Notes under the pieces: generated by a model
Seen by the model: only the letters and a program-made list of their open reading frames with translations
The model's database searches: none
Told to the model about the DNA's origin: nothing
Part shown: positions 14,187 through 22,877 of the stretch, in pieces
How positions within the stretch are numbered: position 1 is the first letter of the stretch
Layout: every line of letters starts with the position of its first letter
DNA from: Flavobacterium erciyesense
Lineage (GTDB): Bacteria > Bacteroidota > Bacteroidia > Flavobacteriales > Flavobacteriaceae
Assembly (NCBI RefSeq): GCF_018069925.1
Contig: NZ_JAGPXB010000003.1
Location: 1-64,000 of the forward strand
Length of the DNA: 64,000 nt
Direction: 5' to 3'
Program-made: the position numbers and the translations under genes

Positions 14187-15410
14187 ATGAAAAAACACTT
14201 TTTAATGCTACTAATCGGCTTTCTGAGTATTAACTCTTTTGCACAAGTCGTTTTCGAGAAAGGCTATTACATCAACAACAAAGATCAAAGAATTGAATGT
14301 TTGATACTCAACGAAGATTGGAAAAACAATCCAACAGAATTTGAATATAAGTTAAATGAAAACAGCGAACCCACCAAAGGTACTCTAAGCCAAGTAAAAG
14401 AATTTGGAATCGCTAATAATTTTAAATACATCAGAAGCAACGTTAAAATTGACAGATCTCCGCGTAATATCGATAATTTGAGCACTGATAAAGAGCCAAT
14501 TTTTACTGAGGAGCAACTTTTCTTAAAAGCTTTAGTTGAAGGAAAAGCAAATTTATACGAGTATACAGACCGAAGCTTAAAAAGATATTTTTACAACAAA
14601 GGAAATAATGCCATCGAACAGTTAGTGTTTAAAACTTATTTGGTAAAAGATAGTGATGTTGCAGAAAACAATAAATTTAGACAGCAAATATGGATGGATT
14701 TACAATGTCAAAACATTAAATTGAGTGACGTGGAGAAAGTGGAGTACAAAAAGGTAGCACTAATCAAAATTTTTACAAAGTACGCGGAATGCTTTAATGA
14801 AAAACTTGTGAATTTTGCGCCTAAAGGAAAGAAAGACCTTTTCAATCTTACTCTTAGACCTCGAATCAACAATTCATCACTAGCAATTAGCAATTCAAGT
14901 TCTAAGGAACGAAACACTGATTTTGGTAATAAAACTGGTTTTGGTTTTGGTGTTGAAGCAGAGTACATTTTACCATTTAATAAAAACAAATGGTCTATAG
15001 CCATCGAACCATCTTTCCAAAATTTTAAATCTCAAAAAAGCAGTAATGTTCCTGATGTTAGCGGAGGTGTTCAAAACGTTAGTGTAAATTACAGTTCAAT
15101 TGAAATTCCGATTACCTTTAGACATTATTTCTTTTTAAATAAAAATTCGAAATTGTTCTTAAATGCATCCTATATAATTGATTTACCATCAAAATCTACA
15201 GTTGAATTTACCCGTAACGATGGTTCTAGTTTTAATACACTTGATATTAAGTCAAGAAATAATCCGGCATTAGGTTTAGGTTTTAAACAAAATGATAAGA
15301 TTAGTGTCGAACTAAGATACCAAACTACAAGAGAAATTTTAGGAAACTATGTTTTTTGGAACTCAAACTACAACACAGTTTCGTTTATATTTGGATACTC
15401 CTTTTTTTAG
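14187..15410 (+). CDS. Outer-membrane beta-barrel protein, PorT-like C-terminus
   Basis: The 407-residue protein has a signal peptide (residues 1-20, INSFAQ). A mixed N-terminal region (21-215) contains the sequence EKGYYINNKDQRIECLI, seen in many Flavobacteria proteins of this kind. A C-terminal barrel-like region (about 216-407) has alternating strands, including GFGFGVEAEYILPF, WSIAIEPSFQNF, SIEIPITFRHYFF and a final strand ending FIFGYSFF with a terminal Phe. The architecture suggests an outer-membrane protein of the PorT/OmpW-like type. The function is unknown. A clear terminator follows. Confidence 0.75.
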   Translation: MKKHFLMLLIGFLSINSFAQVVFEKGYYINNKDQRIECLILNEDWKNNPTEFEYKLNENSEPTKGTLSQVKEFGIANNFKYIRSNVKIDRSPRNIDNLSTDKEPIFTEEQLFLKALVEGKANLYEYTDRSLKRYFYNKGNNAIEQLVFKTYLVKDSDVAENNKFRQQIWMDLQCQNIKLSDVEKVEYKKVALIKIFTKYAECFNEKLVNFAPKGKKDLFNLTLRPRINNSSLAISNSSSKERNTDFGNKTGFGFGVEAEYILPFNKNKWSIAIEPSFQNFKSQKSSNVPDVSGGVQNVSVNYSSIEIPITFRHYFFLNKNSKLFLNASYIIDLPSKSTVEFTRNDGSSFNTLDIKSRNNPALGLGFKQNDKISVELRYQTTREILGNYVFWNSNYNTVSFIFGYSFF

Positions 15411-15439
15411 AGCACCAAACCAGCTAAAAAATTAATACT

Positions 15440-15492
15440 AGGCATCTGGAAAATAAATTTTTGAATAATTTATATTTCAGATGCCTTTTTCT
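15440..15492 (+). terminator. Rho-independent terminator after the barrel gene
   Basis: The arms AGGCATCTG and CAGATGCCT, with AT-rich inner pairing, are followed by TTTTTC. Confidence 0.75.
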
Positions 15493-15807
15493 TTTTACAA
15501 CATTCAAAACAGATAATTCAATTATCTCATTCATCCTACAATATCTTAACTTTACATTTAGACCTACATTTTATTCTTCAAATTATCCTACGCAGATCAC
15601 AGTAAGTAACAATATGCTTGAAACTTCTTCGAAATTGTGTTCTGTGAAAAAATAACTATCTTTACCACTAGTTACAAACCTTATAGATCGCTTTGTGTCG
15701 AACAAACTGCGCAGCAGCAGTAAACACCTTGTATGATAAGATTTGGAACAATAAATATACATTTGGTCACCTTAAATACCACTAAAAAGATGATTAGACT
15801 TTATCCC
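15493..15807. other. Intergenic stretch without supported gene
   Basis: About 315 bp after the terminator hold no convincing gene. A 64-codon frame starting at 15461 begins inside the terminator and is rejected. Confidence 0.5.
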
Positions 15808-16368
15808 ATGGAGGAATTTCGAGAAATCGAAATAGATTATCCTTTGCGCAAGCGCTACGCCGTATCCAACAGAGGGCGTTTAATGAGTTTCACTGAGACA
15901 TTCTCTGATGGACAAATACTAAATGGAGGCATGTCAAGCGGCTACAACACACTGAGGTACAAAACCAATAAGAATGGCAAAATTGTAGAAAAAGGCATTT
16001 TATTATACCGCGTCATTGCTGAACTTTTTATTCCCAAACCTTCAGAAGAACATACACATGTAATTCACTTAGACTTTTCTCGAGACAACGACCACGTTAA
16101 TAATTTACGTTGGGCAACACCAGAGGAAATGATGGCACATCGCAACAAAAACCCAAAAGTGCAGGGAATCGTTGATAAAGTACGCGAAACTAAACAAAAA
16201 TCTGATGGCAGAAAACTAACTATTACACAAGTCATTCGCTTGAAAAAAATATTAAACGATCCAAGTCGTAAAACCAGAGCCAAAATACTTGCAAAACAAT
16301 TTGGAATTAGCGAAATGCAAGTTAGCCGAATAAAAAGCGGTGAAAATTGGGGACACATCAAAGTTTAA
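15808..16368 (+). CDS. NUMOD4/HNH-like DNA-binding protein
   Basis: The protein (186 residues from ATG 15808) has an N-terminal NUMOD4 motif (EEFREIEIDYPLRKRYAVSN followed by RGRLMSF), an HNH-like middle (VIHLDFSRDNDHVNNLRWAT, about residues 87-106) and a C-terminal helix-turn-helix (KILAKQFGISEMQVSRIKSG). NUMOD4 and HNH domains occur in phage-type homing endonucleases. Here the HNH region lacks the usual His-Asn-His set (IHLDFSRDN), so it may bind DNA without cutting. Two earlier in-frame ATGs (15733, 15790) are possible. It is not inside an intron or another gene. Confidence 0.75.
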   Translation: MEEFREIEIDYPLRKRYAVSNRGRLMSFTETFSDGQILNGGMSSGYNTLRYKTNKNGKIVEKGILLYRVIAELFIPKPSEEHTHVIHLDFSRDNDHVNNLRWATPEEMMAHRNKNPKVQGIVDKVRETKQKSDGRKLTITQVIRLKKILNDPSRKTRAKILAKQFGISEMQVSRIKSGENWGHIKV

Positions 16369-16633
16369 AAGAAGGACAATTATACCTCCTCATTCTTTGT
16401 AAAACGATATAGCGCAAAGTTGTATAGCGTTTTGTAATTTCGATTTAAAACACGGCTTATAAAGCGCCTTAAATCAGAGACAACAAATGAAATCAAAAAC
16501 TACCTACGAGTGATAAATTTGTAAGCGATTATTTGTCTCAAAAAGAAATTAAAAACAATTCCTTTTGCTATTACATTTTTTCGCTTTTGAGCAATCTTTA
16601 CAATCGTTATTTTGACTTGGGTACAAAGCACAA
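16369..16633. other. Gene-free stretch before tRNA-His
   Basis: About 265 bp contain two TATAGCG words (near 16410 and 16424) in an imperfect inverted arrangement with AAACG and CGTTT. No gene is supported. Confidence 0.45.
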
Positions 16634-16663
16634 AAAAAGCCTTGAATTTCTTCAAGGCTTTTG
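16634..16663 (-). terminator. Terminator of tRNA-His
   Basis: The stem AAAGCCTTGAA / TTCAAGGCTTT is followed on the minus strand by a run of seven T. Confidence 0.8.
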
Positions 16664-16670
16664 CTTTCTG

Positions 16671-16745
16671 GGTGGAAGACGGGGCTCGAACCCGCGACCC
16701 TCGGTACCACAAACCGATGCTCTAACCAACTGAGCTACAACCACC
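16671..16745 (-). tRNA. tRNA-His (anticodon GTG)
   Basis: On the minus strand the sequence begins GGTGGTTGTAGCTCAG, with a D arm GCTC/GAGC, an anticodon stem TCGGT/ACCGA around the loop TTGTGGT (anticodon GTG), and a T arm GCGGG TTCGAGC CCCGT. The extra 5' G (position -1) opposite C73 is the identity element of histidine tRNA. The acceptor stem has two U-U oppositions (5:68 and 6:67), unusual for a functional tRNA. CCA is not encoded. A promoter and a terminator flank it, so it forms its own transcription unit. Confidence 0.95.
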
Positions 16746-16761
16746 ATTTGCTTAGCGGTGG

Positions 16762-16791
16762 CAAAGATACAACTAAAGTTGAGTTGTGCAA
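16762..16791 (-). promoter_or_regulatory. Promoter of tRNA-His
   Basis: On the minus strand TTG (16791-16789) is followed after 19 nt by TATCTTTG (16769-16762), a full match to the Bacteroidota -33/-7 promoter. It lies 16 nt upstream of the tRNA. Confidence 0.8.
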
Positions 16792-16819
16792 AGGTTTTTT
16801 GAAAAAAAATTCAATAAAT

Positions 16820-17536
16820 TTAACGCAAATCCCCTAAACTATTGACAGCCAAATACCTTTCCACAGTAAAACCTTCAGCATATTCTACGCCTGTTAACCT
16901 ACCTAAATCCCTAGAGCGGTAACTGAGGCTTTCTAGGAAATTTTTACTTGTGATTGGAGATTCTGGTTCATCTGATTCAGGATCATAAAATTGTGTACGG
17001 TACGCCAAAATAGAGGCTATCTTTTGTTCATTAAAACCAGTAATATCCACTACAAAATCGGGCTCTATATTTTTCCATTGCAAATAATGGTACACTACTT
17101 TAGGTCGCCAAGCCAACTGTTTTTGACCGTCAAGCTCTGTTTCTATTTTAATCAAGCCCGACAAAAAGCAAGCATCTGAAACTAATTTGCTCCCTTTTGC
17201 ATGATCAATATGTCGGTCATCAATAGCATTACAAAGCACAATTTCTGGCTGGTATTTTCGAATCATTTTAATAATCTCGCGCTGGTGTTTTTCATCGTTT
17301 ACAAAAAAACCATCACTCATTTGCAAATTCTCTCGTACGCTCACTCCTAAAATTGCAGCTGCAGCACTTGCTTCTTGATCACGGGTTTCGGCTGTACCGC
17401 GCGTGCCTAATTCACCACGAGTCAAATCAACAATACCAACCTTTTTCCCTAAAGAAATTTCTTTTAATATGGTTCCTGCACAACCTAGTTCTACATCGTC
17501 AGGATGCGCTCCAAATGCTAAAATATCTAATTTCAT
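16820..17536 (-). CDS. bshB1: Bacillithiol biosynthesis deacetylase BshB1
   Basis: The 238-residue enzyme removes the acetyl group from N-acetylglucosaminyl-malate, the second step of bacillithiol synthesis. The zinc site is visible as AHPDD (His11, Asp14 region) near the N-terminus together with DDRHIDH (about residues 106-112), and the EISLGKKVGIVDLTRGELGT segment (about 26-45) is typical of the LmbE-like fold. Length agrees with the family. It lies 46 bp downstream of the isochorismate synthase gene, in the same orientation. bshA and bshC are not in the window. Confidence 0.93.
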   Translation of the reverse strand: MKLDILAFGAHPDDVELGCAGTILKEISLGKKVGIVDLTRGELGTRGTAETRDQEASAAAAILGVSVRENLQMSDGFFVNDEKHQREIIKMIRKYQPEIVLCNAIDDRHIDHAKGSKLVSDACFLSGLIKIETELDGQKQLAWRPKVVYHYLQWKNIEPDFVVDITGFNEQKIASILAYRTQFYDPESDEPESPITSKNFLESLSYRSRDLGRLTGVEYAEGFTVERYLAVNSLGDLR

Positions 17537-17582
17537 TCTTCTCTCTTTATTTGTTACTTCAGTACCAATTGACCTACTTTAA

Positions 17583-18674
17583 TTAACTAAAAACCTTTTT
17601 CATGGTCGATGATTTGTTGACACTCTCCTCCCATTCTTTCTCAGGATTACTATCTTTGGTTACTCCACAACCCATGTACAATTGCACTTGAACATCCAAT
17701 TTATCTTGTTGTACTCCTTGTTGAATATCAATTTGCATACATCGTAAATTGACAAACAAATCAGAGTCTTTTCTTTCTTCTCCAAAAGTGACATTCAATT
17801 CTCCCAAAAAACCAGTATAAAATTGTCTATCATAGTTTTCATTCTCAACAATAAATTGCTTAGCTGCCGTGGTTGGTAAACCGCAAACTGCTGGTGTAGG
17901 ATGCAGTAAATTGACTAAATCTTGAATTTTGGTTGCAGGGCCTAACTGCCCAGAAACAACTGTTTTAATATGCCATATTTCGCCTGCTTGAATGCTAAAT
18001 GGCGGGGTTACTACTAAATTCTCCGCAACAGGTTTCAATTTAGCAACCAAAAAATCGGTAACAAATTGCTGCTCTTCTTGCTCTTTCAACCCCCAACTAA
18101 TTACCTCAACACCAGTTGCTTTTTGAGTTCCAGCTAATGCAATAGTTTCAAATGTAGTCCCACGAATTTGCAACAATTGTTCTGGAGTTGCTCCCATCCA
18201 AAGTCCTACCTGCGGATGGTAAAAACAATACACACAAGTGGCTGGATACAAGTTAATCAATTTTTCAAAAACTTCTAATAGATTAAAATCATTTACTGAA
18301 ATGATCTCCGTTCGTGATAACACCACTTTCTCCAAAACACCCTCACGAATTTCAGTAACCCCGGCATGAACTAAATTTTGAAAAAATTCTTCATCTTGCT
18401 CAGACACCATTGAAAAATGGGATCCTTTCGAATTTATAGTTTTTGATACGAAAGGTGCTGCAAGTACTTCAGCAGCTATTTCTGGTATCAAATACTTTTT
18501 AGAGCCATCAAATGACGCAAATACAAATCCGCTTTCTGTAAAATCCGCCACTTGATACAAATGATTGTCTTTTTGAAAAAAACCAATAACCTCATCACTT
18601 TGAGGCTTGTGATACAAAACAAAGGGCAAATTAGCCTGCCTTTGTTGCTGGGCTCTACGCAGTAGGTTTTCCAT
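17583..18674 (-). CDS. menF: Isochorismate synthase (chorismate-binding)
   Basis: The 363-residue protein converts chorismate to isochorismate, the entry to menaquinone synthesis. The C-terminal chorismate-binding fold is clear: EGVLEKVVLSRTE (about residues 114-126), the GATPEQLLQI strand (about 157-166), then TIALAGTQKA, HPTPAVCGLP (about 271-280) and YDRQFYTGFLGEL (about 295-307). It is short compared with EntC/MenF because the N-terminal region is reduced, as in other Bacteroidota. Its start overlaps the stop of the upstream thioesterase gene, which suggests an operon. Confidence 0.9.
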   Translation of the reverse strand: MENLLRRAQQQRQANLPFVLYHKPQSDEVIGFFQKDNHLYQVADFTESGFVFASFDGSKKYLIPEIAAEVLAAPFVSKTINSKGSHFSMVSEQDEEFFQNLVHAGVTEIREGVLEKVVLSRTEIISVNDFNLLEVFEKLINLYPATCVYCFYHPQVGLWMGATPEQLLQIRGTTFETIALAGTQKATGVEVISWGLKEQEEQQFVTDFLVAKLKPVAENLVVTPPFSIQAGEIWHIKTVVSGQLGPATKIQDLVNLLHPTPAVCGLPTTAAKQFIVENENYDRQFYTGFLGELNVTFGEERKDSDLFVNLRCMQIDIQQGVQQDKLDVQVQLYMGCGVTKDSNPEKEWEESVNKSSTMKKVFS

Positions 18675-19111
18675 TATTTTTCTTGACTTTTTCTTTTTGG
18701 GAGAATCATATTTGTAAGCTTACACAAAGAAATTAATTGATCGCGTTCGTCTGTAATTTTTATTTCCCATAAGTGTATACTTCTACCTTTATGCACGCAT
18801 CTTGCAGTTGCGGTAACTATTCCGTCACGCTTAGCTTTTAAATGGTTGGCGGCAATTTCAATTCCTCGAACTTCGCTTACTTCTGAGTTAACAAATAGCA
18901 TCGAGGCGGCACTACCTACGCTTTCTGCCAAGGCCACTGACGCACCACCGTGAAGCAAGCCCATCGGTTGATGCACATGAGGTGTGACAGGCATAGTCGC
19001 AACCAAGAAATCTTCGCCAGCATCAGTGTAGACTATGTTAAGGGTTTCCATCAAAGTGTTTTTTGAAACATGATTACACCAATGCAGTATTTTTTCTTTA
19101 TCAAAAGTCAT
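18674..19111 (-). CDS. PaaI/MenI-type hotdog thioesterase
   Basis: The 145-residue protein has a single hotdog domain with PHVHQPMGLLHGGASVALAE (about residues 43-62), where the HGG motif and the Glu of the following helix form the active site, and later IEIAANHLKAKRDG. Hotdog thioesterases of this type hydrolyse aromatic or dihydroxynaphthoyl-CoA esters. Being directly upstream of and overlapping menF, it is a good candidate for the 1,4-dihydroxy-2-naphthoyl-CoA hydrolase of menaquinone synthesis. The family is seen; the substrate is inferred from context. Confidence 0.85.
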   Translation of the reverse strand: MTFDKEKILHWCNHVSKNTLMETLNIVYTDAGEDFLVATMPVTPHVHQPMGLLHGGASVALAESVGSAASMLFVNSEVSEVRGIEIAANHLKAKRDGIVTATARCVHKGRSIHLWEIKITDERDQLISLCKLTNMILPKRKSQEK

Positions 19112-19230
19112 TTTAGTATATTTTTTTAAAATGTAAAATTAACGAAAAGAAGAGAGACAATCCTGATATTGTGATTGTAATTCTAATTTCGAAAATAGTT
19201 TTTCGCTATTTTTACCAAAAAAAAGAAGCC

Positions 19231-20760
19231 ATGCGCCTTAGAGTACTTTTGATTTTCATCGGAATTGTTGCCAGTTTATCTGCTTGTAGAACTGATTTTG
19301 AAACTGTGGCCAGTGCGGGAGATCTTGAATTTTCAAGAGATACAGTGTATCTAGACACTGTTTTTTCGAATATTGGATCAAGCACATACCGACTAAAAGT
19401 ATACAACCGAAGCAAAAAAGATATTTCGATACCGACGGTACAATTAGGCAAAGGTTTGAATTCAAAATACCGCATAACTGTTGACGGAATGCAAGGTAAC
19501 AATGGCAAAATTTTTAATGATGTTACGCTTTTAGCAAAAGACAGTCTGTTTATTTTTATTGAAACTACTGCTTCTATTACAGACGCGAATGCAACCGATT
19601 TTTTATACACGGATTTTATTCAATTTGATAGTGGTGAAAATCTGCAAAAAGTAGAACTCGTGACCCTGATTCAAGATGCCGTTTTTTTATATCCACAACG
19701 TTTTGCTGATGGTACAACCGAGACATTACCAATTGGCTCAGATAAAATCGAGGGCTTTTATTTAGATGAAAACGATCCTATCAATGGTAATGAACTCATT
19801 TTTACAAACGAAAAACCTTATGTTATTTATGGTTATGCAGCTGTACCATCTAACAAAACAGTCTTTTTTGAAGCGGGCAGTCGCGTACATTTTCATGCCA
19901 ATTCAGGTTTAATCGTGGCGAACAAGGCCTCGCTTGTGGTTGATGGAAAAACCTCTTTAACGCCACAATTAGAGAACGAAGTAATTTTTGAAGGTGATCG
20001 ACTAGAACCCGAATTTGATAATATTCCGGGGCAATGGGGCACAATTTGGCTTACTGACGGGAGTACGAACAATAGTATTAATCATTTGACTATTAAAAAC
20101 GCTACTATTGGGCTTTTGATTCAAAATAATGACAATACGACGGTACAACTCAAAAACAGTCAAATTTATAACAATAGTAATTATGGTATTTTGGCACAAA
20201 CTGCAAAGATTAATGCCGAAAATCTTGTTGTAAACACAGCAGGAACAGCTAGTGTAGCATGCACTTATGGAGGCGATTATACTTTTACGCATTGTACAAT
20301 TAATAATAATTGGAATAGCTCTGAACAATTAGCATTACTCGTAAGCAATAATTTACGTGGAGCTATACCGGAAGTTAAAAACCTCACCAACGCACAATTT
20401 AACAATTGCATCATTTTCGGTCCTTACAACACAGAGATGAGTTTGAACAAGAAAGAAGGTGCCTCTTTCGAATACCAATTTAATAGTTGCCTGATAAAGT
20501 TTGAGACGAACAGCACTTCAGTTCAAAATAATCCATTGTATCAATTTACTTCTGATCCAACACATTACACATCAATTCTATTAAATAAAGATCCTTTATT
20601 TTTTAATGTGAGGCAAAACAAGCTAAATATTGATGAAAAGTCAGCTGCTTTTGGTGCAGGAAATCCTTCATTTTTAATACCGCAAGATATTTTAGGATTT
20701 AGCCGCAGCTTGCCACCAGACTTAGGTGCTTATCAAAACAAACCATTTCCAAAAAACTAA
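19231..20760 (+). CDS. Beta-helix lipoprotein, unknown function
   Basis: The 509-residue protein has a lipoprotein signal (lipobox LSAC, Cys about 19). A beta-rich N-terminal region is followed by a right-handed parallel beta-helix from about residue 205 to 400, shown by short repeating strands rich in Asn (SINHLTIKNATIGLLIQ, QLKNSQIYNNSNYGIL, AENLVVNTAGTASV). A C-terminal FGAGNP...LPPDLGAYQ signature is typical of Bacteroidota polymorphic-outer-membrane-like beta-helix proteins. It is divergent from the menaquinone genes. No catalytic residues are evident. ATG 19231 is chosen because it starts the signal peptide. Confidence 0.75.
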   Translation: MRLRVLLIFIGIVASLSACRTDFETVASAGDLEFSRDTVYLDTVFSNIGSSTYRLKVYNRSKKDISIPTVQLGKGLNSKYRITVDGMQGNNGKIFNDVTLLAKDSLFIFIETTASITDANATDFLYTDFIQFDSGENLQKVELVTLIQDAVFLYPQRFADGTTETLPIGSDKIEGFYLDENDPINGNELIFTNEKPYVIYGYAAVPSNKTVFFEAGSRVHFHANSGLIVANKASLVVDGKTSLTPQLENEVIFEGDRLEPEFDNIPGQWGTIWLTDGSTNNSINHLTIKNATIGLLIQNNDNTTVQLKNSQIYNNSNYGILAQTAKINAENLVVNTAGTASVACTYGGDYTFTHCTINNNWNSSEQLALLVSNNLRGAIPEVKNLTNAQFNNCIIFGPYNTEMSLNKKEGASFEYQFNSCLIKFETNSTSVQNNPLYQFTSDPTHYTSILLNKDPLFFNVRQNKLNIDEKSAAFGAGNPSFLIPQDILGFSRSLPPDLGAYQNKPFPKN

Positions 20761-20855
20761 AGAAATTAGAAATATTAACTTAATCATTTCATAATGTTTG
20801 AAAATCAGTGGAAAAATCTATTTTTGCCACCGAAAATTTTCCAAAACAAACTAAT

Positions 20856-22625
20856 ATGAAACAACTTTACAAATTTCTATTTTTATTTATTTGCACCTCA
20901 GCCCTAGCGCAAGCACCCGCAGGCTACTACTCTACTGCAACAGGAACAGGCTATGCATTAAAAACGCAATTGTACAACATTATAAAAGGACATACAACGC
21001 TATCTTATGCTGATTTGTATGTGACCTACGAAACATCAGACGTGGACAACTTTTTTGAAAAAGACGGTTCAGTGCTTGATATGTATTCAGAAAATCCAGC
21101 CGGAGCAGATCCTTACAATTATGCAATTACTGCTGCTCAAAGATGTGGAAACATAAGTGTTGAAGGGGATTGTTACAACAGAGAGCACATTATTCCACAA
21201 TCTATCTTTAGTGAGGCTAGTCCAATGGTATCTGATGCTCATTTTATAACACCAACGGATGGAAAAGTAAACGGAATTCGTTCTAATTTTCCGCATGCAA
21301 ACGTAACGGCGGTCAGCCAAACTACGCGAAATGGAAGTAAACTTGGAACGGGTTCAATAGCAGGATATACCGGACAAGTATTTGAGCCAATTGATGAATT
21401 TAAAGGTGATATTGCGAGAATGTATTTTTACTTTGCTACACGCTATGAAAATACTGTTGCAGGTTATAATTTTCCTATGTTTAACAATTCTACTGGAAAA
21501 GTTTTTACTGATGGCTTTTTGGCTCAATTGATTGCTTGGCACAACCAAGATCCCGTAAGCGAAAGAGAAATTGCGAGAAACAATGCTATTTATGCGAGAC
21601 AAAACAATCGCAATCCGTACATAGACAATCCGAGTTATGTTGCCGCAGTTTGGACAACCGAGCCAGCAGATACACAAGCTCCGACTGCCGTTACCAATTT
21701 AACTGTAAGTACTACAACTTCTAATTCAATAACACTTACTTGGTCAGCCGCCACAGATAATGTTGCTGTCACTGGTTACGATGTTTATATGAATGGTGCA
21801 TTAAAAACGACTACACCGAACCTTACCACAACAATTAATGGATTAACACCAAGTACTAGCTATGCATTTTATGTAATTACTAAAGATGATGCAAAAAACG
21901 AATCTGTTGCAAGTGCCAATGTAAATGGCTCTACAACAGCGGTTCCCGCAGGTACAACAAATTGTGCTTCAGAGGATTTTACAAATATGCCAGCAAATAA
22001 TGGTTCCTATTTAGCAAGAACTTGGACCAATGGAGGAATCACTTGGTCAGCAACTGATGCTAGAACAGACCAAACTTTGAATGGAAGAGCTATAACAATT
22101 AGAAATGGAGCGCTCACTTCATCTACAGTAGCAAATGGAATAACTGATTTAACAGTAACTACTCAGCTCGTTTTTTCAGGAACAGAAGGAACTTTCAAGG
22201 TTAAAGTTAACGGAGTTCAAGTAGGAACAATTCCTTACAGCGCAACTGCTACAACTACTACTATAACAGGAATTAATAAAACCGGAAACGTAATAGTGAG
22301 TTTTGAAGAAAATAGTACCGCGGGAAATAGAGTAAAATTTGATGATTTATCTTGGACATGCGAAAACACATTAAAGACCCCTGATTTCAAAAACGAAATA
22401 TTTAACATTTATCCAAACCCATCAAAAGGCAATGTAAAAATCGATTTTGATAATACAAATGAAAAACACAATGTTCAAATATATTCATTGATTGGTCAAA
22501 AGATCTTTGAAAAGGACTTTGATTATACTAATACTGCATCTTTGAACAATTTAAATAAAGGTATTTATTTAATAAAAGTTTCTACTGATTCAACAACCGA
22601 AACTAAAAAACTTATTGTGAATTAA
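20856..22625 (+). CDS. Secreted endonuclease I with FN3 and T9SS sorting domain
   Basis: The 589-residue protein has a signal peptide (1-18, TSALAQ). An endonuclease I catalytic domain (about 20-250) follows, with the motif GDCYNREHIIPQS, in which the His is the general base, and the arginine-rich ARMYFYFATRYE helix. An FN3 domain (about 258-345) contains ITLTWSAATDNV, then a beta-sandwich region, and at the end a type IX sorting domain (IFNIYPNPSKGN to the C-terminus). The enzyme would degrade extracellular DNA without sequence preference. ATG 20856 is chosen for the signal peptide. It is followed by a strong terminator and a paralogue. Confidence 0.93.
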   Translation: MKQLYKFLFLFICTSALAQAPAGYYSTATGTGYALKTQLYNIIKGHTTLSYADLYVTYETSDVDNFFEKDGSVLDMYSENPAGADPYNYAITAAQRCGNISVEGDCYNREHIIPQSIFSEASPMVSDAHFITPTDGKVNGIRSNFPHANVTAVSQTTRNGSKLGTGSIAGYTGQVFEPIDEFKGDIARMYFYFATRYENTVAGYNFPMFNNSTGKVFTDGFLAQLIAWHNQDPVSEREIARNNAIYARQNNRNPYIDNPSYVAAVWTTEPADTQAPTAVTNLTVSTTTSNSITLTWSAATDNVAVTGYDVYMNGALKTTTPNLTTTINGLTPSTSYAFYVITKDDAKNESVASANVNGSTTAVPAGTTNCASEDFTNMPANNGSYLARTWTNGGITWSATDARTDQTLNGRAITIRNGALTSSTVANGITDLTVTTQLVFSGTEGTFKVKVNGVQVGTIPYSATATTTTITGINKTGNVIVSFEENSTAGNRVKFDDLSWTCENTLKTPDFKNEIFNIYPNPSKGNVKIDFDNTNEKHNVQIYSLIGQKIFEKDFDYTNTASLNNLNKGIYLIKVSTDSTTETKKLIVN

Positions 22626-22644
22626 TTCGCTCTTCCTTCCTATT

Positions 22645-22671
22645 AAGCGACACCTAATGTCGCTTTTTTTT
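22645..22671 (+). terminator. Rho-independent terminator after first nuclease
   Basis: AAGCGACA pairs with TGTCGCTT across a 5-nt loop, followed by a run of T. Confidence 0.9.
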
Positions 22672-22800
22672 ATACATTTTTTATTACAAAAAATTAAAAT
22701 TATGCAATATTTTAGCTTAATTATTATATTTAACCCACAAATTATTATAAAAATCCACAATAAATTCACATTTACTTAACATTAGAGAGAGAATTAGTTT

Positions 22801-22808
22801 TATTTTTG
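22801..22808 (+). promoter_or_regulatory. -7 element TATTTTTG before second nuclease
   Basis: A perfect TAnnTTTG match lies 69 nt upstream of the preferred ATG. No clear -33 TTG is seen. Confidence 0.45.
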
Positions 22809-22877
22809 CATCGACTTACAGAGTGTTCTGTAATCATGAACCAACCCAATCACCAATTTAATTCCAGAAACAAGCAA

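Noticed and set aside
15461-15655. 64-codon frame after the barrel protein gene
   Set aside because: It starts inside a clear terminator and has no recognisable content.
15808-16368. Homing endonuclease in a mobile intron
   Set aside because: The NUMOD4 motif is present, but the HNH set is incomplete and no intron or split gene surrounds it.
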